A stretch of 64,000 nucleotides of DNA from Lysobacter gummosus (GTDB lineage: Bacteria; Pseudomonadota; Gammaproteobacteria; Xanthomonadales; Xanthomonadaceae), in contig NZ_CP011131.1 of the NCBI RefSeq assembly GCF_001442805.1, forward strand, positions 4,712,001 to 4,776,000, written 5' to 3'. Of the stretch, positions 27,497 through 36,240 are shown piece after piece; within the stretch, counting starts at the first letter, position 1; each line of letters opens with the position of its first letter. Made by a program: the position numbers and the translations under genes. The notes under the pieces were generated by a model that saw only the letters and a list, made by a program, of their open reading frames with translations, was not told the DNA's origin and made no database searches.

Positions 27497-28726
27497 TCAA
27501 TCCTGGGCGCCGCGCACCGGCAATACCGCGCGCAGCCAACCGAAGCCGATCACCGCCGACAGCAGCGAGGCGGCAAGGATACCCAGAACCGCTTCCTCGT
27601 ACAGCGCCGGGTCCTGATAGGCCAGCGAGGCGATGAACAGGCTCATGGTGAAACCGATACCGCACATCAGCCCCAGGCCGATCATCGCCCGCAGGTCCAT
27701 GCCGTTGGGGAAGCGCGCCCAGCCCAGCGCACGCATCAGCAGCGCGGCGCCGACGATGCCGACCGGCTTGCCGACCACCAGGCCCAGCACGATGCCCATC
27801 GGCAACGCGGCGGTGGCGTCCTCCAGCTTGACTCCGCTCAGCGACAGGCCGGCGTTGACGAAGGCGAACAAGGGCAGGATCGCGTAAGCCACCCACGGAT
27901 GCAGCGCGTGCTCCAGGGTTTCCAGCGGCGAGTGCTCGTGGGCGTCGTCGATGTTGTTGCGCTTGTCGATGTGCGGAATCATCAGACCGGTGGCGACGCC
28001 GGCCAAGGTGGCGTGCACGCCCGACTTGAGTACGCACACCCACAGCACCACGCCCAGCGTCAGATACGGCCCGAGCGACTTCACTCCGCGCCGGTTGAGC
28101 AGCCACATCGCCGCCAGCGCCACCGCGGCCCAGACCAGGGCGGTGACCGACATGCCGTGCGAATAGAAGAACGCGATGATCAGGATCGCCATCAGGTCAT
28201 CGACCACGGCGATGGTCGACAGCAGCAGCTTCATCGCCACCGGCACGCGCGAGCCCAGCAGCGCCAGCACGCCGAGCGCGAAGGCGATATCGGTCGCTGT
28301 CGGCACGGCCCAGCCGCGCATCGAGGCGGCATCGCCGGCATTGAGCGCGTAGAACAACAGCGCCGGCACGATCACGCCGGCGCAGGCGCACAGCAGCGGC
28401 AGCACCAGTTGCGAGCGTTCGGCCAATTGTCCGCTGAGGGCTTCGCGCTTGATCTCCAGCGCGACGACCAGGAAGAAGATCGCCATCAGCCCGTCGTTGA
28501 TCCACAGCAGCAGCGGTTTGCTGATGTCGAGCGCGCCGATGCGCACCTGCACCGGGATCTGGCGGAACGCTTCGTAGGCTTCGTGCAGCGGCGAATTGGC
28601 CGCGATCAGCGCCAGCACCGCGGCGCCGATCAGGACGATGCCGCCGGCGGCTTCAAGGCGGAAGAATTCGCTGAGTGCGCGCAGGGCGCGGCGCGTGAGG
28701 CGCGGCGAGGAGGTGATTTCGCTCAT
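27497..28726 (-). CDS. nhaA: Na+/H+ antiporter NhaA
   Basis: A 409-aa inner-membrane antiporter with about 12 TM helices. Signatures are AVPTATDIAFALGVLALLG, the adjacent ion-binding aspartates in STIAVVDDLMAILI, and GKPVGIVG. It exports sodium in exchange for protons for pH and salt homeostasis. The N-terminus MSEITSSPRLTRRALRALSEFFRLEAAGG matches family members at FFRLEAAGGI. Confidence 0.96.
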   Translation of the reverse strand: MSEITSSPRLTRRALRALSEFFRLEAAGGIVLIGAAVLALIAANSPLHEAYEAFRQIPVQVRIGALDISKPLLLWINDGLMAIFFLVVALEIKREALSGQLAERSQLVLPLLCACAGVIVPALLFYALNAGDAASMRGWAVPTATDIAFALGVLALLGSRVPVAMKLLLSTIAVVDDLMAILIIAFFYSHGMSVTALVWAAVALAAMWLLNRRGVKSLGPYLTLGVVLWVCVLKSGVHATLAGVATGLMIPHIDKRNNIDDAHEHSPLETLEHALHPWVAYAILPLFAFVNAGLSLSGVKLEDATAALPMGIVLGLVVGKPVGIVGAALLMRALGWARFPNGMDLRAMIGLGLMCGIGFTMSLFIASLAYQDPALYEEAVLGILAASLLSAVIGFGWLRAVLPVRGAQD

Positions 28727-28744
28727 CGGGCCATTATAGGGGCG

Positions 28745-29127
28745 GGGGTTGCATGGGGTTTGTGGATGCGAGGTTCGTCCCTGCTCCCGTTTGCGGGAGA
28801 AGGCGTCCGGAGAGCCTGCCCCCGCGAAGACGGGGGCGGATGAAGGCGCGCGGGATTCGACTTGCGACGCGCGCCCTCACCCCAGCCCTCTCCCGCAAGC
28901 GGGAGAGGGAGACAAGCCGCTACGCAGTAATAGGGGGTGAGGGTTGCATGGGGTTTGTGGATGCGCGGCTCGTCCCTGCTCCCGTTTGCGGGAGAAGGCG
29001 CCCGGAGAGCCTGCCCCCCGCGAAGGCGGGGGGGCGATGAGGGCGCGCAGGATTCGGCTTGCGACGCGCGCCCTCACCCCAGCCCTCTCCCGCAAGCGGG
29101 AGAGGGAGACAAGCCTCTAGGCAGTGA
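28745..29127. repeat. Tandem duplication of a 196-bp palindromic repeat unit, family C copies 2 and 3
   Basis: Two near-identical units (28745-28940 and 28941-29127) each begin gggttgcatggggtttgtgg and contain ctcccgtttgcgggagaagg, a gcctgcccccgcgaag-type segment, and ccctctcccgcaagcgggag. They differ at a modest number of positions, mostly single-base changes. The unit fills the 421-bp gap between nhaA and the CaCA antiporter and shows no gene. Confidence 0.9.
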
Positions 29128-29147
29128 GGTTTTCGATCCGAACCCGA

Positions 29148-30173
29148 TCAGTGATGCAACATCACCAACTCGAACGCCACCCACACCAGCAAACCGACCA
29201 GCAGAATCCCGCCCTCGCGCTTGCTCACCCGCAGATCGCCGCGCAGCATCGGATACAGCATCAGCGCGAACACCGCCGCGGCCGGCAGTTCGAAACGCAC
29301 GAACGATTCCGGCAACGGCACCGTGTGCAGCGCGGCCATGCCGCCGAGCACGATCAGCAGATTGAACAGGCTCGAACCGATCACGTGGCCGACCACGATG
29401 TCGCCCTGCCCGCGCCGCGCCGCGGCGATGGCGGCGGCGACTTCCGGCAGCGCGGTGCCGATCGCGACCGGCAACAGGCCGGTCAGCAGCGGCGACAGGC
29501 CCAGGCCCGCGCCGATAATCGCCGCGTTAGGCGAACCGAAACCGCCCGCGACGGCCGGCGCGGCGGCGGCGAAGCTCCACAGCCCGTGGCCGCCGACGAT
29601 CAGATACGCGCCCATGTGCAGCAGCACCGCGGCGATGAACACCCGCACCAGGTTCAACCCCAGATGGGTCTGGGTCTGCGCGAACGCGGCGATCGCCTCC
29701 TGCAGCTCCGGCGCCTCGCGGCGTGTGCGCGCGACCGCGAAGGCGACCACCGCGACGAACACCACGATCATGCCCAGGCCCTCGGCCCGGCTCAGCGCGC
29801 CGTCCAGGCCCAGGCCGATCACCGCCACGGTGCCCACCAGCAGCACCAGCAACAGCGGCGCCAACGCCCGCCAACGCACCACCAGCGGCGCGGCGAGCGC
29901 GGCCAGACCCAGGGTCAGGCCGAAATTGACCACGTTGCTGCCGACCGCGTTGCCCAGCGCCAGCGCCTGCTGGCCGCGCAGCACCGCCTGCAGATTGACC
30001 GCCAGTTCCGGCAGCGAAGTGCCGAAGGCCACCAGCACCAGCCCGGCCGCGAACGGCGAGGCGCCGAAGCGCTGGGCCAGGCCGGACGCGCCCTTGACGA
30101 TCGAATCGCCGCCCAGAGCCAGCAGAAACAGGCCCAATACGAACAAGCCGACGGCTTCGAACATGGCGGTCAT
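29148..30173 (-). CDS. Calcium/sodium antiporter (CaCA family, YrbG-like)
   Basis: A 341-aa membrane exchanger with the two inverted alpha-repeats of the CaCA superfamily. Alpha-1 is LVAFGTSLPELAVN with GNAVGSNVVNFGLTLG; alpha-2 is AIGTALPEVAAAI with GHVIGSSLFNLLIVLG. About ten TM helices are predicted. It should exchange Ca2+ (or K+) for Na+ or H+ across the inner membrane. The first ATG at 30173 is used; MFEAVGLF at 30164 is an alternative. Confidence 0.93.
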   Translation of the reverse strand: MTAMFEAVGLFVLGLFLLALGGDSIVKGASGLAQRFGASPFAAGLVLVAFGTSLPELAVNLQAVLRGQQALALGNAVGSNVVNFGLTLGLAALAAPLVVRWRALAPLLLVLLVGTVAVIGLGLDGALSRAEGLGMIVVFVAVVAFAVARTRREAPELQEAIAAFAQTQTHLGLNLVRVFIAAVLLHMGAYLIVGGHGLWSFAAAAPAVAGGFGSPNAAIIGAGLGLSPLLTGLLPVAIGTALPEVAAAIAAARRGQGDIVVGHVIGSSLFNLLIVLGGMAALHTVPLPESFVRFELPAAAVFALMLYPMLRGDLRVSKREGGILLVGLLVWVAFELVMLHH

Positions 30174-30302
30174 CCCCTTGCGATCAATGATTCGCGCGCT
30201 GCGGGCGCGAGCGTTCCGAACCCGATTCTATGCCCGGCCGGGCCGGTTCGTCCGCCGGCCGTCAATGCCGGCGGCGACGGCCACCGTGCCGGGAGCGAGC
30301 CA

Positions 30303-30986
30303 TCAGAAACAACCCTCGACGTAATCCACCTGCGGCGGCACGCCGATGCGCCAGTGACCGACCTTCCCGTCGGCGCCGGTTTCGAACACCAGCACGCCCG
30401 CGCCGCCGGCCGGATCGGCCACGCGCAGATACTTGCCGCCTTGTTCGTACTTGTGCGGCTGCTCTTCGACCTTGCCCGGATACAGACGACGGATTTCGTC
30501 CGCGCTCATGCCGCGCTTGCCGCCGCCGGGCGCGACTTCTTTCTCGCCGCCCACGTCCACGCGCGCGAACTTGCCGTCTTCGACCATGAAACCGAACTCG
30601 CGCGCATTGCTCGCCCAGATCGGCAGCAGGTAATAGCAAGTGCTGTCGGCCGAGGGCTTGCCCTTGAGTTCGCCGCCCCAGGCCTGCCTGGTCTGCTCCA
30701 CGCTCATGCCGAAGCGCATGTCGCCGTAGCCGTCGAAGCGCGCGAGCGTGCTGCTCGCGGCCGGCGGAGGATTGGATACCGGCGCGGTCGCCGGCGGCAC
30801 GTTTTCCGCGGGTTGGTCGGTGATCGGCGCCGGATTGACCGCCGGCGCGGTGTCCGCCGCGGGCGTCGCCGGCGCGGCTGCGGTCGGTGCCGCCTCGCGC
30901 TGGCAGGCGCTCAGGCCCAGGCTCAGCAGCATCGCGGCGAGCAAAGCGGTGCGGGTCGGTGCGAAGGTCGTCGGCGCGTGTGTCAT
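30303..30986 (-). CDS. Secreted lipoprotein, function unknown
   Basis: A 227-aa protein with a lipoprotein signal (LLAAMLLSLGLSAC, lipobox L-S-A-C near residue 28). A low-complexity Ala/Pro/Thr linker runs to about residue 80. The globular domain after it (FDGYGDMRFGMSVEQTRQAWGG, CYYLLPIW, GFMVEDGKFARVDV) resembles bacterial proteins in which an RFGMS/RlGMT-type motif precedes a domain with paired cysteines. The function is unknown. The membrane location (inner or outer) is not determined. Confidence 0.8.
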   Translation of the reverse strand: MTHAPTTFAPTRTALLAAMLLSLGLSACQREAAPTAAAPATPAADTAPAVNPAPITDQPAENVPPATAPVSNPPPAASSTLARFDGYGDMRFGMSVEQTRQAWGGELKGKPSADSTCYYLLPIWASNAREFGFMVEDGKFARVDVGGEKEVAPGGGKRGMSADEIRRLYPGKVEEQPHKYEQGGKYLRVADPAGGAGVLVFETGADGKVGHWRIGVPPQVDYVEGCF

Positions 30987-31128
30987 CGGCGGAACTCCGG
31001 CGCCCGGGGCGCGATTCGAATGGCCGAAGCAGCCTAGCGTTTTTACGTGAACGCGGCGAGAAGCGGGCTGGATCGAAGCCGGCGTCGCCGGCGGCGGGTT
31101 AAGCCGAATGGCGAAACCGCGAATCCAC

Positions 31129-31242
31129 GAGGTCTTTTGTGGGAGGGGCTTCAGCTCCGATGCTCTTCGCTCCGATCGCTTGGAACTTCACCACTTCCGA
31201 TCGAAAAGCATCGGAGCTGAAGCCCCTCCCACAAAAGACCTC
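31129..31242. repeat. Intergenic inverted repeat, family A copy 5
   Basis: gaggtcttttgtgggagggg...cttcagctccgatgct and its reverse complement flank a 40-50-nt loop. The core has agctccgatgc with the matching gcatcggagct on the other arm, a compensated variant of copy 2. It lies between the lipoprotein gene and hmgA. Confidence 0.88.
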
Positions 31243-31257
31243 GAAGGCGATGGCAGC

Positions 31258-31289
31258 TCAAACAAAACGCGCGGCCGAAGCCGCGCGTT
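31258..31289 (-). terminator. Intrinsic terminator of hmgA
   Basis: Hairpin arms aacgcgcggc / gccgcgcgtt enclose a TTCG loop when read on the minus strand. They are followed by ttttgtttg, 42 nt beyond the hmgA stop. Confidence 0.75.
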
Positions 31290-31330
31290 GTCGTTTTCTA
31301 GCCATCGACGATGCGACGCGATCGCTTCGC

Positions 31331-32695
31331 TCACTCTTTCCGAGTCGGATCGAAATGCTTCCGCAGCCCCGCCCAGCACGCCTGATAGTCGCGCTGCCGG
31401 TGCGCCGCATCGAAGGCCTGCGCGGTCGGACGAATCACTGCGCGCGTCTCGAACATGAAAGCCATGGTGTCGGTGATCACATGCGGCTTGCTCAGATCGG
31501 CATGCGAGGCTTTCTCGAAGGTCTCCGCATCCGGCCCATGTCCGGTCATGCTGTTGTGCAGCGAAGCGCCGCCCGGGGCGAAGCCGCCGGCCTTGGCGTC
31601 GTACACGCCATGCACCAGTCCCATGAATTCGCTCGCGATGTTGCGATGGAACCACGGCGGCCGGAAGGTGTGCTGCGCCACCAGCCAGCGCGGCGGGAAG
31701 ATCACGAAATCGATATTGGCCGTGCCGGGCGTGTCGCTGGGCGAGGTCAGCACGGTGAAGATCGACGGATCGGGATGGTCGAAGCTGATCGAGCCGATGG
31801 TGTTGAAGCGGCGCAGATCGTATTTGTATGGCGCGTAGTTGCCGTGCCAGGCGACCACGTCCAGCGGCGAGTGGCCGATGTCGGCGCGCCACAGGTGGCC
31901 CTGGAATTTGCCTATCAGCTCGAACTCGCCGTCGATGTCCTCGTAGGCCGCGTGCGGGGTGAGGAAATCGCGCGAATTGGCCAGGCCGTTGGAACCGATC
32001 GGGCCGAGGTCCGGCAGGCGCAGCGCGGCACCGAAGTTCTCGCACACGTAGCCGCGCGAAGCGCCGTCGGGCAATTCGACGCGGAAGCGTACGCCGCGCG
32101 GAATCACCGCCACTTCGAACGGCTCGACCTCGATCGCGCCGAACTCGGTGCCTATCAGCAGGCGACCCTGTTGCGGCACGATCAACAGCTCACCGTCGGC
32201 GTCGTAGAAATAACGCCCTTCCATCGAACGGTTGGCGGCGTACAAATGGATGCCGCAACCGTGCTGGCCCGCGGCCGAGCCGTTGCCGGCCATCGTGTAC
32301 AGGCCATCGAGGAAATCGACCGGCGCCTGCGGCAACGGCAGCGGGTCCCAGCGCAACTGGTCGGGCGAAACCGGGCCGTCGCCGAACTCGTTATGGAACT
32401 GCGGCTGCCGGTATAGCGAGAACGTGCCGTGCATCGCCGCCGGACGAATGCGGTATAGCCAGCTGCGCCGGTTTTCCTTGCGCGGCGCGGTGAACGCGGT
32501 GCCGCTGAGCTGCTCGGCGTACAGGCCCATCGCCACGCGCTGCGGCGAGTTCTGCCCTTCCGGCAGCGCGCCGGCCACCGCTTCGCTTGCGAATTCGTTG
32601 CCGAACCCGCTCATGTAGCCGCGCGGATTCTGGCGCAGGCTGTCGGTGCTGGGCATCGGGATGACGTTGTCGATGTCGTTGGCTGCGGTGCTCAT
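31331..32695 (-). CDS. hmgA: Homogentisate 1,2-dioxygenase
   Basis: A 454-aa non-haem iron dioxygenase that opens homogentisate to maleylacetoacetate in tyrosine and phenylalanine breakdown. Visible are [64 protein letters not shown] sequence (here [21 protein letters not shown], iron-site region), and [12 protein letters not shown]. The start at 32695 is preferred over the upstream frame. It is downstream of hppD, with one small gene between. Loss in relatives causes pyomelanin accumulation. Confidence 0.95.
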   Translation of the reverse strand: MSTAANDIDNVIPMPSTDSLRQNPRGYMSGFGNEFASEAVAGALPEGQNSPQRVAMGLYAEQLSGTAFTAPRKENRRSWLYRIRPAAMHGTFSLYRQPQFHNEFGDGPVSPDQLRWDPLPLPQAPVDFLDGLYTMAGNGSAAGQHGCGIHLYAANRSMEGRYFYDADGELLIVPQQGRLLIGTEFGAIEVEPFEVAVIPRGVRFRVELPDGASRGYVCENFGAALRLPDLGPIGSNGLANSRDFLTPHAAYEDIDGEFELIGKFQGHLWRADIGHSPLDVVAWHGNYAPYKYDLRRFNTIGSISFDHPDPSIFTVLTSPSDTPGTANIDFVIFPPRWLVAQHTFRPPWFHRNIASEFMGLVHGVYDAKAGGFAPGGASLHNSMTGHGPDAETFEKASHADLSKPHVITDTMAFMFETRAVIRPTAQAFDAAHRQRDYQACWAGLRKHFDPTRKE

Positions 32696-32792
32696 ACGGG
32701 CTCGCTGGGCGGTTGAATGCCGCGGCATCGGCGGCGGCGTGACGCAAACGGTGGTGATGCGGGTTACATCCTGGCGGCCTGAATCTCCGCGA

Positions 32793-33278
32793 TCAGGCCA
32801 GACTGCGCTCGGTCGCACGCTCGACGGTCAATGCCAGCTCGGTCGCGAGCTGCAAAGTCCGCGGAGCATCGGCGCGCAGCACCGCGACAGCGTGCAATTC
32901 CTCGCTGTAATGCTGGCCGAGCAGGAGCAATTCGTAACCTCCGTTGTCCCCGGCGCGCTGGATCAACTGCTGATCCAGCCAGAGGAAATACTCGTCCGGC
33001 AGGAAATAGCGGCCGTCTTCGTGCAAGGGATAATCCGGCAGCGGTTCGGCGAAGAAATCGCTGATCTGCTCATGCACTTCGTCGATCTTGTCGCCGACCG
33101 CGATGAAATCGCGGAGCTTGAAGATGATCGCGGTCTGCGTCAGTTCTTCCGGCGTGGGCTCGTACAGCCAATCCATATCCGGATCGTCCGCCGCGCCGTC
33201 GATGGCGGCGACGGTCGATTCCAGTTCCGCAGGCTCGAGCTCCCGGGACGTCAGCAGATCGACGAGTTCTTTCAGCAT
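32793..33278 (-). CDS. Conserved hypothetical protein between hppD and hmgA
   Basis: A 161-aa acidic soluble protein with no signal peptide or TM segment, beginning [20 protein letters not shown]. Internal stretches are [38 protein letters not shown] and [21 protein letters not shown] recognise no domain or catalytic motif. The position inside the homogentisate operon suggests either a role tied to tyrosine degradation or an unrelated hitchhiker. Confidence 0.75.
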   Translation of the reverse strand: MLKELVDLLTSRELEPAELESTVAAIDGAADDPDMDWLYEPTPEELTQTAIIFKLRDFIAVGDKIDEVHEQISDFFAEPLPDYPLHEDGRYFLPDEYFLWLDQQLIQRAGDNGGYELLLLGQHYSEELHAVAVLRADAPRTLQLATELALTVERATERSLA

Positions 33279-33309
33279 GGCGATTCCTTCGCGGCGTGGT
33301 GGGCGCTTA

Positions 33310-34401
33310 TTACAGCACGCCGCGCTGCATCTGATCGCGCTCGATGCTCTCGAACAAGGCTTGGAAATTGCCCTCGCCGAAGCCTTCGTTGCCCTTGCGC
33401 TGGATGATCTCGAAGAAGATCGGGCCGATCGCGTTCTTGGTGAAGATCTGCAGCAGTTTGCGCTGATGGGTCTCCGGGTCGGCGTCGATCAGGATCTTGT
33501 TCTTGGCCAACCGCGCGACGTCCTCTCCATGATTGGGCACGCGCAGGTCGATCACATCGAAATAGGTGTCCGGCGTATCCAGGAAATCGACGTTCTGCGC
33601 GCGCATCGCCTCGACGGTCTCGTAGATGTTGTCGGTGAAGCAGGCGATGTGCTGAATGCCCTCGCCCTTGTAGGCGTCCAGGTATTCGTTGATCTGGCTC
33701 TTGGGGTCGTTGGACTCGTTGAGCGGAATGCGCACCACGCCGTCGGGCGCGGTCATGGCCTTGGACACCAGGCCGGTCTTGACGCCCTTGATGTCGAAGT
33801 AGCGGATTTCGCGGAAGTTGAACAAGCGCTCGTAGTAATCCGACCACTTCTGCATGTTGCCGAAGTACAGGTTGTGGGTCAGATGGTCGATGAAGGTCAG
33901 GCCGAACCCGGTCGGGTTCTGGTCCGCGCCCGGGATCGGCTCGTAGTCGGCGTAGGCGTTGCCCTTGTCGCCGTATTGATCGACCAGGTACAGCATGCAG
34001 TCGCCGATGCCCTTGACCACGGGCGCGTCGATGACGCGGGTGTCGGCGCGCTCGCCCACCGCTTCGCCGCCGTTGCCGAGCACCGCCTTGAGCACTTCGG
34101 CCGCCGGCTTCTTGAAGCGGATGGCGAACCCGGCCGCGCAGGGGCCGTGCGCGTCGGCGAAGGCCGAGGCGAAGCTGTCCGGGCTTTCGTTGACCAGGAA
34201 GTTCACCCCGCCCTGGCGATAGACCGTGATCGGCCGCGACTTGTGGCGCAGCACGGCGGTAAAGCCCAGGCGGCGGAAATAGTCGTGGAGCATCTCGCCT
34301 TGCCCGGCCGGGGCGGCGAACTCGACGAACTCGAAGCCGTCGATGCCGAGCGGATTTTCGAAGGTGGTGACCTGCATGCCGAGGTTGGGCTGTGCATTCA
34401 T
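33310..34401 (-). CDS. hppD: 4-hydroxyphenylpyruvate dioxygenase
   Basis: A 363-aa Fe(II) dioxygenase with two vicinal-oxygen-chelate halves that converts 4-hydroxyphenylpyruvate to homogentisate. Seen are FEFVEFAAP, the first His ligand in LTFIDHLTHN, the second in EGIQHIACFTDNI, LQIFTKNAIGPIFFEIIQRKG (Glu ligand), and GFGEGNFQALFESIE at the C-terminus. It is the first gene of the hppD-unknown-hmgA operon and is divergent from a MarR regulator. A palindromic operator candidate lies in the shared promoter. Confidence 0.96.
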   Translation of the reverse strand: MNAQPNLGMQVTTFENPLGIDGFEFVEFAAPAGQGEMLHDYFRRLGFTAVLRHKSRPITVYRQGGVNFLVNESPDSFASAFADAHGPCAAGFAIRFKKPAAEVLKAVLGNGGEAVGERADTRVIDAPVVKGIGDCMLYLVDQYGDKGNAYADYEPIPGADQNPTGFGLTFIDHLTHNLYFGNMQKWSDYYERLFNFREIRYFDIKGVKTGLVSKAMTAPDGVVRIPLNESNDPKSQINEYLDAYKGEGIQHIACFTDNIYETVEAMRAQNVDFLDTPDTYFDVIDLRVPNHGEDVARLAKNKILIDADPETHQRKLLQIFTKNAIGPIFFEIIQRKGNEGFGEGNFQALFESIERDQMQRGVL

Positions 34402-34463
34402 GGCATTGTTCTCGGGTGGCGGCCGGATCCGCTGCGGACGGCCTCAGGGAAAGGGTCGTTATA

Positions 34464-34477
34464 GTTTCACATGAAAC
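34464..34477. promoter_or_regulatory. Candidate MarR operator between hppD and marR
   Basis: GTTTCA-CA-TGAAAC is a perfect 6-bp inverted repeat with a 2-nt spacer. It extends as ATAGTTTCA/TGAAACCAT with a single mismatch, 22 nt before the MarR start codon and 62 nt before hppD. Size, symmetry and location fit a MarR dimer site controlling both divergent genes. Confidence 0.6.
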
Positions 34478-34499
34478 CATAAGCAAGGCACAGTGCAGC

Positions 34500-35084
34500 A
34501 TGAATCGACCGACCTCACAGTCCGGCCCGGCCGGCACCGCCCCCTCCGACCCTGAACAGGCCGGCCCCGGCCCGACCGCGCCCCCCGTCCGCGCCGCCGC
34601 GCGCAGCGGCGCGGCCCGGCACGCGGAGCTGGACCTGGACCACTTCCTGCCCTATCGCCTGTCGGTGTTGTCGAACCGGGTCAGCAGTGCGATCGCGCGG
34701 GTCTATTCCGAGCGTTACGCGCTGAGCGTGACCGAGTGGCGGGTGATGGCCGTGCTCGGCCGCTTCCCCGGTTTGTCCGCGAACGAAGTGGCGCAGCGCA
34801 CGGCGATGGACAAAGTCGCGGTGAGCCGCGCCGTCGCCCGCCTGACCGAGGCCGGCCGCCTGGAGCGCGACACCCACGACGACGACCGTCGCCGTTCGGT
34901 GCTGCGGTTGTCGCCGGACGGCTACAAGATTTATGACGAGGTCGCGCCGATGGCGCTGGCCTTCGAGCAGCGGTTGTTGGCGGGGATCGAATCGGCCGAG
35001 CGCGACGCGCTGTTTCGTCTGCTGGACCGGCTGGATGAGCTGGAGATGCAGGCCGAGGCGGAGATGGCGGCGGATAAGCGCTGA
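34500..35084 (+). CDS. MarR-family transcriptional regulator
   Basis: A 194-aa regulator. It has an unusual Pro/Ala-rich N-terminal extension of about 45 residues, then the winged helix: HFLPYRLSVLSNRVSSAIAR, TEWRVMAVLGRFPGLSANEV, the recognition helix MDKVAVSRAVARLTEAG, and the wing DTHDDDRRRSVLRLSPDG. Divergence from hppD with a shared palindrome argues that it represses or senses the tyrosine/homogentisate pathway, as described for MarR regulators (HpaR/HmgR type) elsewhere. An upstream in-frame start at 34392 would overlap hppD and is not used. Confidence 0.9.
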   Translation: MNRPTSQSGPAGTAPSDPEQAGPGPTAPPVRAAARSGAARHAELDLDHFLPYRLSVLSNRVSSAIARVYSERYALSVTEWRVMAVLGRFPGLSANEVAQRTAMDKVAVSRAVARLTEAGRLERDTHDDDRRRSVLRLSPDGYKIYDEVAPMALAFEQRLLAGIESAERDALFRLLDRLDELEMQAEAEMAADKR

Positions 35085-35257
35085 GCGTCGTGCTTGCTGT
35101 CGTCGGCGCCGGGTGGTGCGCGCTGTCGCTTCCGGCATTGAACGCCGCGCCCTGACCTTGCGGGCGCCGGCGTGGTTTTGGCGAGAACCGCAGTCCGCTT
35201 TGCGGTTGCGCTGCCGCCACAATCCCATTTGAAATTGCGCTGGCAATGGCGGCTTCG

Positions 35258-35293
<36 letters not shown>

Positions 35294-35343
35294 AAGACTT
35301 TGCTTTGCCTCGGCTTCGCTTTGCTGTGCGCTTCGGCTTTGAT

Positions 35344-36045
35344 GTTGCTGTTGCTGTTGCTGGGCGCGGCCTGTAACTCGCGAGACCAGGAACACCCGGA
35401 GGGCGGCGCACATGGACGTGCGCCGGGTCCCGCCGTGGGCAGGATGCCCACTGCGGGACCTGCCTGCGCAAGCTACGCACTCGTGGCTTTTGACTCGAAA
35501 CAGCTAAAGCCCTTTCTTTGGTTACTTTCTTTGTGGCTTTGGACAAAGAAAGTGACCCGCCGCTCTATGGCGGAAGCGTTTAGCGTTTGATCTTGCTTGT
35601 CGCATTTGATCTTGCTTGAAGCTTCTAAAGAACCCGAAGCCTCTGATCGAAGCACCCAAACCTACGCACTCCCTCCTACCGTCATTCCCGCGAAAGCGGG
35701 AATCCAGTGCCTTTCGTGCGAGAACGATTCAAGTCTCTGGATTCCCGCTTTCGCGGGAATGACGAGCAAAAAAGCCTTAAGCAGGAGCAGAAGCAAGATC
35801 AAACGCCTAAAGCTTCCGCCATGGAGCGGCGGGTCACTTTCTTTGTCCAAAGCCACAAAGAAAGTAACCAAAGAAAGGGCTTTAGCTGTTTCGCATCAAG
35901 AGCCACGAGTGCGGTGCCTGCGCAGGCAGGTGCCACCTTGGGCATCCTGCCCAAGGTGGCACCCGGCGCACGTCCATGTGCGCCGCCCTCCGGGTGTCCC
36001 TGGTCTCGCGAGTTACAAGCTGCGCCCAGCAACAGCAACAGCAAC
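35344..36045. repeat. 700-bp composite inverted-repeat element
   Basis: Arms of about 255 bp (35344-35598 and 35791-36045) are reverse complements with roughly 90 percent identity by eye. Both carry gctgggcgc, tgtaactcgcgagaccagg, cacccggagggcggcg, ggacaaagaaagtgaccc and tttgatcttgctt. The inner 190 bp holds a REP pair (35680-35767). A truncated third copy of the outer arm end lies at 57862-57911. No transposase is present. The whole gap 35085-36240 (1.16 kb) holds only repeat DNA and the POT terminator. Confidence 0.85.
35680..35767. repeat. REP-type element pair, family D copy 2
   Basis: cgtcattcccgcgaaagcgg and cccgctttcgcgggaatgacg flank the same spacer as copy 1 (ccagtgcctttcgtgcgaga). 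The stem sequence differs (gaaagc versus gaacgc) with matching changes in the partner arm. Confidence 0.85.
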
Positions 36046-36072
36046 GGCAGAGCAAAGCCAGAGCAAAATCTC

Positions 36073-36160
36073 AGCATCAGCAGCAACAGCAACAGCAACA
36101 GCAACTGCAACTGCAACTGCAACTGCAAGTACAACAGCAACAACCGCAGCAGCCACCGCC
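36073..36160. repeat. cagcaa/ctgcaa hexanucleotide microsatellite
   Basis: Tandem agcaac followed by tgcaac hexamers, drifting to agtacaac. It borders the outer edge of the inverted-repeat element, just as gttgcc units border its other edge. Confidence 0.85.
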
Positions 36161-36171
36161 AATAGTCCCGC

Positions 36172-36203
36172 ACCAAAAGAAAACGGCAGCCTGAGCTGCC
36201 GTT
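36172..36203 (-). terminator. Intrinsic terminator of the POT transporter gene
   Basis: Hairpin aacggcagc-tcag-gctgccgtt (36182-36203) is followed on the minus strand by ttcttttgg. It lies 38 nt past the stop codon. Confidence 0.75.
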
Positions 36204-36240
36204 CTCGAACACAACGATCGCCGCAATCAGCGCAAGGCGA

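Noticed and set aside
35344..36045. Composite inverted repeat considered as a complete insertion sequence
   Set aside because: No transposase-length ORF lies between or within the arms and no target duplication can be identified, so it is listed only as a repeat.
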